DNA of 9,831 nucleotides from JBEKJU01 sp050011095 (lineage in GTDB: Bacteria > Desulfobacterota > Syntrophorhabdia > Syntrophorhabdales > WCHB1-27): contig JBEKJU010000119.1 of the NCBI GenBank assembly GCA_050011095.1, positions 1 through 9,831 on the forward strand. Direction: 5' to 3'. The first letter of the stretch is position 1; every line of letters starts with the position of its first letter. Below, in pieces: positions 6,783 to 9,831 of the stretch. The position numbers and the translations under genes were made by a program. The notes below the pieces were generated by a model. The model was not told where the DNA came from. It saw nothing but the letters and a program-made list of their open reading frames with translations, and made no database searches.

Positions 6783-6877
6783 ACCCACGCCGTGGGTACC
6801 GGGACGCCTTCGTAGGCGCATCACAGCCGCCTGCGGCGGGTATCCGCGAACCGGGTCGGCGCGCCGGAGGCGTGGGT
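6783..6877. repeat. GC-rich palindromic cluster (REP/BIME-like or convergent terminator region)
   Basis: Lies in the 184-nt gap between convergent metW and bioB. ACCCACGCC (6783-6791) is the exact reverse complement of GGCGTGGGT (6869-6877), enclosing smaller hairpins: ACCCAC/GTGGGT (6783-6788/6792-6797), CGCCT/AGGCG with a 4-nt loop (6805-6818), GCCG/CGGC (6826-6837) and the palindrome CGGCGCGCCG (6857-6866). No T-run follows on either strand, so it is not a classic intrinsic terminator. It could stop RNA polymerases from both sides or be a dispersed extragenic palindrome. Confidence 0.5.
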
Positions 6878-6902
6878 GTTGCCGAAGATAAGCAACTCGG
6901 TA

Positions 6903-7895
6903 TCAGTCGTTATCCTCCGCCATCACGGCCTCAAGCCCCAGGTCCCTTATCATTTCCATATCGAGGTTTGAATCCCTTCCGGCCGTCGTGAGGTAGTTTC
7001 CGGTCATCAGGGAGTTACAGCCGGCGACGATCCCGAGAGGGAGCAACTGCCGGAGATTCGTCTCCTTTCCGCCGCAGAGCTTGATGTCCTTATCGGGGAG
7101 CATGAACCGGAAGATCGAGATGGTAACGAGCAGATCGAGGGGGTGAATGGCGGGACTTCCCATAAGGGGCGTACCCGGCCTGGGGTCCAGGATGTTGAAG
7201 GGCACCGAGTCGACGTCAAGCCCCTTCAACGTCGCGGCGAACTCGATTCTCTGCTCGACCGACTCGCCCAACCCGATAATGCCGCCGCAGCAGGTCTTGA
7301 GCCCCGCCTGCTTGGCCGCAAGGATCGTATCGATATCCTCGTCGTACTCGTGGGTCGTGCAGATCGTATCGAAGAAGCTCCTCGCCGTTTCGAGGTTGTG
7401 GTGATACCGGTAAAGACCGGCCTCCTTCAGGGCGACCGCCCTTTGCGCGTCTATCATTCCGAGGGACGCGCAGGGCCTTATGCCCGAGGCCTTGATCCCC
7501 CTGACCGCGTCGTAAATCACTTCCCATTCCTTTTCGCTCTCGATGCGCGTGCCGCTCGTGATGATCCCGAACATGTGCGCCCCGCACTGCTTCATCTGCC
7601 TGGCGCTCTCGACAATCTCTTCGCTGGAGGCGAGGCCGTAGACGGGCGCGTCGGTCTCGTAATGGACCGACTGGGCGCAGAACGCGCAATCCTCCGCGCA
7701 CCTTCCCGACTTGGCATTGATGATCCCGCACAGGTTTATGCGCTTCCCTTTAAAGAACTCCCTTATTTCAGATGCCGCCGCCATCAGGGCGAAGGGATTT
7801 CTCGCGCCTATCTCATGAAGCGCAAGCGCATCGTCGCGTCCTATGTCCTTCTCATTCAAGGCCCTCTCTTTCAGTTGCTTCAAGACATCATCCAT
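6903..7895 (-). CDS. bioB: Biotin synthase (BioB), probable anaerobe type with altered auxiliary-cluster ligands
   Basis: A 330-residue radical SAM enzyme that inserts sulfur into dethiobiotin to form biotin. The [4Fe-4S] motif is Cys66, Cys70, Cys73 in CAEDCAFC. HHNLETA (165-171), GGIIGLGES (204-212) and PFNILDPRPGTPL (232-244) are BioB landmarks. Compared with E. coli BioB (from memory), the auxiliary-cluster ligands Cys128 and Cys188 correspond to Cys142 and Cys202, but Cys97 is replaced by Gly110 in HMFGIITSG and Arg260 by Lys272 in IKLCGGKE. Extra cysteines occur at 104, 203, 274 and 293. The start has AGGAGA nine nucleotides upstream. No other bio gene is visible, so it is an orphan here; it is read towards metW. 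The enzyme family is certain; the cluster type is inferred. Confidence 0.95.
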   Translation of the reverse strand: MDDVLKQLKERALNEKDIGRDDALALHEIGARNPFALMAAASEIREFFKGKRINLCGIINAKSGRCAEDCAFCAQSVHYETDAPVYGLASSEEIVESARQMKQCGAHMFGIITSGTRIESEKEWEVIYDAVRGIKASGIRPCASLGMIDAQRAVALKEAGLYRYHHNLETARSFFDTICTTHEYDEDIDTILAAKQAGLKTCCGGIIGLGESVEQRIEFAATLKGLDVDSVPFNILDPRPGTPLMGSPAIHPLDLLVTISIFRFMLPDKDIKLCGGKETNLRQLLPLGIVAGCNSLMTGNYLTTAGRDSNLDMEMIRDLGLEAVMAEDND

Positions 7896-7959
7896 GTGAT
7901 TTCATCTCCTGTTTCCTTAAATTGGCCCCAATGACGCTCAAGCCAACGTGTGTGCCCTC

Positions 7960-7989
7960 ATTCTATGAATATACTAGCACCCGTGTCAA
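7960..7989 (-). promoter_or_regulatory. Sigma-70 type promoter for bioB
   Basis: On the minus strand a perfect TTGACA (7989-7984) is separated by 18 nt from TAGAAT (7965-7960, five of six). Transcription would start about 57 nt before the bioB start codon. I saw no BirA-type operator (TTGTAAACC half-sites) overlapping it; a short TTGGC/GCCAA inverted repeat (7922-7926/7942-7946) lies in the leader. Confidence 0.65.
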
Positions 7990-8029
7990 GAATAAGACCG
8001 GGCGTGATCGCTATCCTTGACTGTTATGG

Positions 8030-8058
8030 TTGACAACAATTCCTTGTCGGATTATAGT
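8030..8058 (+). promoter_or_regulatory. Sigma-70 type promoter for the small secreted protein
   Basis: TTGACA (8030-8035), a 17-nt spacer and TATAGT (8053-8058, five of six) make a near-consensus promoter, divergent from the bioB promoter about 40 bp away. The predicted start is at about 8064-8066, essentially at the first in-frame ATG of the next gene. Confidence 0.7.
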
Positions 8059-8065
8059 TATCGTT

Positions 8066-8467
8066 ATGTTGCCATATTGTCGCGGAAGGGGCATTCGCCC
8101 GCGCTTTCTCGCAGTGACCCTGGCTGTTTCTCTTCTGCTTCTAGGAAGTGGACTGGCCAACGCAGGAAAGCAGGCTTGCCGGATGTCGGCGGGCCGGGGA
8201 CCGGAGGCGGTCCAGGGAGGCGGGGTAGGGTGCTGCTGCCGCGGCGCCGGAGAAAACAGCGGGGCGCGTTCCGGACTGAAGGCGAAATGCGGGCAACAGA
8301 CTCAGACGTCCGGTCCTGTCTCCGTCTCGAACACTGAAGATCCGTCCCTTCACGTCGGCCTTGCGCCCACGGATGTATCGCTGCCCACTTCCGGTATAGG
8401 GCGCCCCCCCAGGATCGTTCCCGGGCATCACGCCATCCGGCCCGTAATCCTCAACCTTCTCTGTTGA
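8066..8467 (+). CDS. Small Cys-containing secreted protein of unknown function
   Basis: About 133 residues that I do not recognise as a named family. Residues 1-33 form a signal peptide: an Arg-rich start, hydrophobic FLAVTLAVSLLLLGSGL, then ANA before Gly. The mature part carries ACRM, a CCC cluster in GVGCCCRG, a lone KC and a terminal LLC, and is otherwise low-complexity and Gly/Ser/Pro-rich. A terminator follows closely, supporting it as a real gene. An upstream TTG at 8030 is unlikely to be the start because it is the promoter -35 itself. ATG 8066 has no ribosome site and would be nearly leaderless. Its place before a YtkA-like protein and an outer-membrane factor suggests a periplasmic metal-related role, by position only. 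Overlapping frames on both strands are also open, so coding status is probable rather than proven. Confidence 0.55.
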   Translation: MLPYCRGRGIRPRFLAVTLAVSLLLLGSGLANAGKQACRMSAGRGPEAVQGGGVGCCCRGAGENSGARSGLKAKCGQQTQTSGPVSVSNTEDPSLHVGLAPTDVSLPTSGIGRPPRIVPGHHAIRPVILNLLC

Positions 8468-8473
8468 GCCCCC

Positions 8474-8505
8474 AACCCTGGTTTTCTCAACCGGGGTTTC
8501 TCTAG
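8474..8505 (+). terminator. Intrinsic terminator after the small secreted protein
   Basis: AACCCTGGTT (8474-8483) pairs along all ten positions with AACCGGGGTT (8489-8498), one pair being U-G, around a 5-nt loop TTCTC. A pyrimidine-rich tail TCTCTAGTTT follows. It begins 6 nt after the stop codon at 8467, separating this gene from the efflux genes. Confidence 0.65.
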
Positions 8506-8569
8506 TTTCCTGATTCATTACGCTCCACCCGGTCCATTGTCCAGGATAACAAACAGACAAGGGAACGAC

Positions 8570-8575
8570 TATAAT
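8570..8575 (+). promoter_or_regulatory. -10 element for the ytkA-like gene
   Basis: A perfect TATAAT at 8570-8575, about 60 nt before the next start codon. The -35 region (around 8546-8552, ATAACAA) is poor, which suggests an activated promoter. The inverted repeat TTGTC (8537-8541) / GACAA (8556-8560), 14 nt apart, lies over the -35 and spacer and could be an activator site. Confidence 0.4.
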
Positions 8576-8634
8576 AATGGTGAGCGCGCGGAAAGAAGCG
8601 CTAATATCACATATCACGAGCAAGGAGGAGACCC

Positions 8635-9021
8635 ATGCGCAAATTGACAATCATTATCGCCATGCTTCTGTTGGTAGTGGGCGTCGTTTATGGAGCCACT
8701 ACCATTACGAAGAAGGCGGGGGAGTATACAATCGACGTGACTATCGACAGGAACCCCCCGACAGCCGGAAAGAATAACGTCGACATCACGGTGAAGGACA
8801 GGATGGGCACGACCGTGAGCGATGCAAAGGTGCTGGTGGAGTATTCCATGCCGGCCATGCCGGGTATGCCCCCGGCACACTACAAGACCGATGCGGTCCT
8901 GAAGGGTGAGAGGTACCGGGCCGTTATCGAGCCTTCCATGGCCGGACCGTGGAACGTGGCGATCAAGGTGATCCGGGCCGGCAAGACGGATACGGCGAAA
9001 CTGACCCTGGACGTGAAGTAA
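8635..9021 (+). CDS. Secreted YtkA/FixH-like protein with Met-rich segment
   Basis: A 128-residue exported protein: signal peptide at 1-20 (MRKLTIIIAMLLLVVGVVYG), then a single beta-sandwich-like domain resembling YtkA/FixH-type proteins (ITVKDRMGTTVSDAKVLVEY, GPWNVAIKVI). Residues 71-80 read SMPAMPGMPP with Met72, Met75 and Met78 plus His82 shortly after. Similar Met-rich loops occur in periplasmic proteins that bind Cu(I) or Ag(I), and such small domains often sit at the head of CusCBA/CzcCBA-type efflux operons. AAGGAGGAG precedes the ATG. The outer-membrane factor follows after 23 nt, in one operon. Fold assignment is by resemblance, and metal binding is inference. Confidence 0.75.
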   Translation: MRKLTIIIAMLLLVVGVVYGATTITKKAGEYTIDVTIDRNPPTAGKNNVDITVKDRMGTTVSDAKVLVEYSMPAMPGMPPAHYKTDAVLKGERYRAVIEPSMAGPWNVAIKVIRAGKTDTAKLTLDVK

Positions 9022-9044
9022 CCGCATTAAATGGGAGGTGCCTC

Positions 9045-9831
9045 GTGTCTTCCTTGATACGAAGGATGTGGAATTGTGGAATATGGACATCGCTGCCATT
9101 CTGGCTCTTCATCTGGCTCGCGGCACCTCCCCAGATCCTTTATGCAGAAGACGGGCTTCACCTCGATGAGCTAATCGAGGAGGGACTGAAAAACAGCCCC
9201 GAGATCCTGGCCGCCCAATTCCGGGCACAGGCGGCCGGCTACCGCATCCCGCAGGCGCAGTCGCTGCCCGACCCCATGTTCATGTTCGGCTACCAGAACG
9301 AGGGGTTCCAGGCGCTCACCATCGGCCGGCCGGACAACCCCAATGCCATGGGCATGTCCAGCCTTTCCCAGCAGTTCTATTTCCCTGGAAAGCGGGCGCT
9401 CAGGGGGGAAATGGCGACGAAGGACGCCGAGAGCCTCGCCGCCCTCTACAACGCGGGGAAGCTGAGAGTGGTCTCGCAGATAAAGGTGTTCTTCTACGAC
9501 CTCTTCCTTGCCTACAAGACGGTCGACATCCTGAAAGACAGGACCGATCTCTTTTCACGGATCGAGGACGCCGCGCAGGCGCGCTACGCATCCGGCACAG
9601 GCATGCAGCAAGAGGTCATCATGGCGCAGACCGAGAAGTATATGATCCTCGAAAAAGAAGAGATGCAGCGGCAGCGTATACAGACACTCGAGGGCATGCT
9701 CAATACGACGGTGGGAAGGGAGGTCGGAAGTCCGCTCGGCCGGCCGGCCCTGCCGCCGGCCACCGCCTTTCCTGTCACCCTGGACGAGGTGGTGAGCCTG
9801 GCGAAAGACCATTCACCTGAAGTTAAATCGA
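9045..9831 (+). CDS. Outer-membrane efflux factor, CusC/CzcC/TolC family (5' part, cut by window end)
   Basis: Starts with GTG at 9045 behind GGGAGG (9033-9038). About 262 codons are open to the window edge, so the C-terminal part is missing. Residues 1-35 are a signal peptide (SLPFWLFIWLAAPPQILYA). The OEP domain follows: LHLDELIEEGLKNSPEILAA, QAQSLPDPMFMFGYQN, SLSQQFYFPGKRALRGEMA and the helical stretch around QIKVFFYDLFLAYKTVDIL, then RYASGTGMQQEVIMAQTE, all typical of the first OEP repeat. Such proteins form the trimeric exit duct of tripartite RND pumps. The Met-rich neighbour suggests a Cu/Ag or other heavy-metal pump, but substrate is not determined by this fragment. The membrane-fusion and RND pump genes would be expected downstream. 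Confidence 0.9.
   Translation, partial: MSSLIRRMWNCGIWTSLPFWLFIWLAAPPQILYAEDGLHLDELIEEGLKNSPEILAAQFRAQAAGYRIPQAQSLPDPMFMFGYQNEGFQALTIGRPDNPNAMGMSSLSQQFYFPGKRALRGEMATKDAESLAALYNAGKLRVVSQIKVFFYDLFLAYKTVDILKDRTDLFSRIEDAAQARYASGTGMQQEVIMAQTEKYMILEKEEMQRQRIQTLEGMLNTTVGREVGSPLGRPALPPATAFPVTLDEVVSLAKDHSPEVKS

Noticed and set aside
6718..6891. 57-codon ORF starting in a TGATG overlap with the metW stop.
   Set aside because: Arg-rich composition and passage straight through the palindromic cluster indicate a chance frame; there is no family resemblance.
7143..7934. 263-codon plus-strand ORF opposite bioB.
   Set aside because: It is the antisense shadow of an unmistakable BioB, a common effect in GC-rich codons.
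8141..8650. 169-codon minus-strand ORF opposite the small secreted protein.
   Set aside because: It runs through the terminator, the TATAAT and the ribosome site of the next gene and has no recognisable domain, whereas the plus-strand frame has a signal peptide and is bracketed by a promoter and terminator.

Overview
The window looks like a chromosomal segment from a GC-rich (high fifties percent by eye), probably anaerobic bacterium of the old delta-proteobacterial group, possibly a Syntrophorhabdus-like lineage. This placement is inference. It rests on the metX-metW pair, a biotin synthase of anaerobe type, Bacillus-like metI/metC homologues and consensus sigma-70 promoters. There is no rRNA or tRNA, and I saw no transposase, CRISPR array or prophage.

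Bases 1-6718 form a sulfur amino-acid block on the + strand. Two tandem PLP-dependent transsulfuration enzymes (metI-like, metC-like; 39-2374) are followed by a consensus promoter with a palindrome at its predicted start site (2445-2490). Then come a 198-nt leader, a dead cysK remnant with a frameshift and a large 3' deletion (2679-2908), and an intact Rrf2-family regulator (2936-3382). The regulator combines IscR-like cysteines with a CymR-like C-terminal tail. A 303-nt non-coding stretch with strong and competing inverted repeats precedes metY-metX-metW, whose junctions overlap or are 1 nt apart. MetX makes O-acetylhomoserine. MetY can convert it with sulfide to homocysteine, while MetI/MetC can do the same through cystathionine. 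MetW is the usual partner of MetX.

Bases 6719-6902 hold a GC-rich palindromic cluster between the convergent metW and bioB. An orphan bioB lies on the minus strand (6903-7895). Its product keeps the radical-SAM cysteines but lacks two auxiliary-cluster ligands of the E. coli enzyme. The 170-bp gap after it carries two divergent consensus promoters.

Bases 8066-9831 look like the start of a metal or organic efflux locus. It has a small Cys-containing secreted protein of unknown function followed by a good terminator, a secreted YtkA/FixH-like protein with a Met-rich segment, and a CusC/TolC-type outer-membrane factor cut by the window end.

The most interesting points are the cysK remnant beside a CymR-like regulator that would be expected to use CysK as partner, the structured RNA upstream of metY, and the non-canonical BioB.
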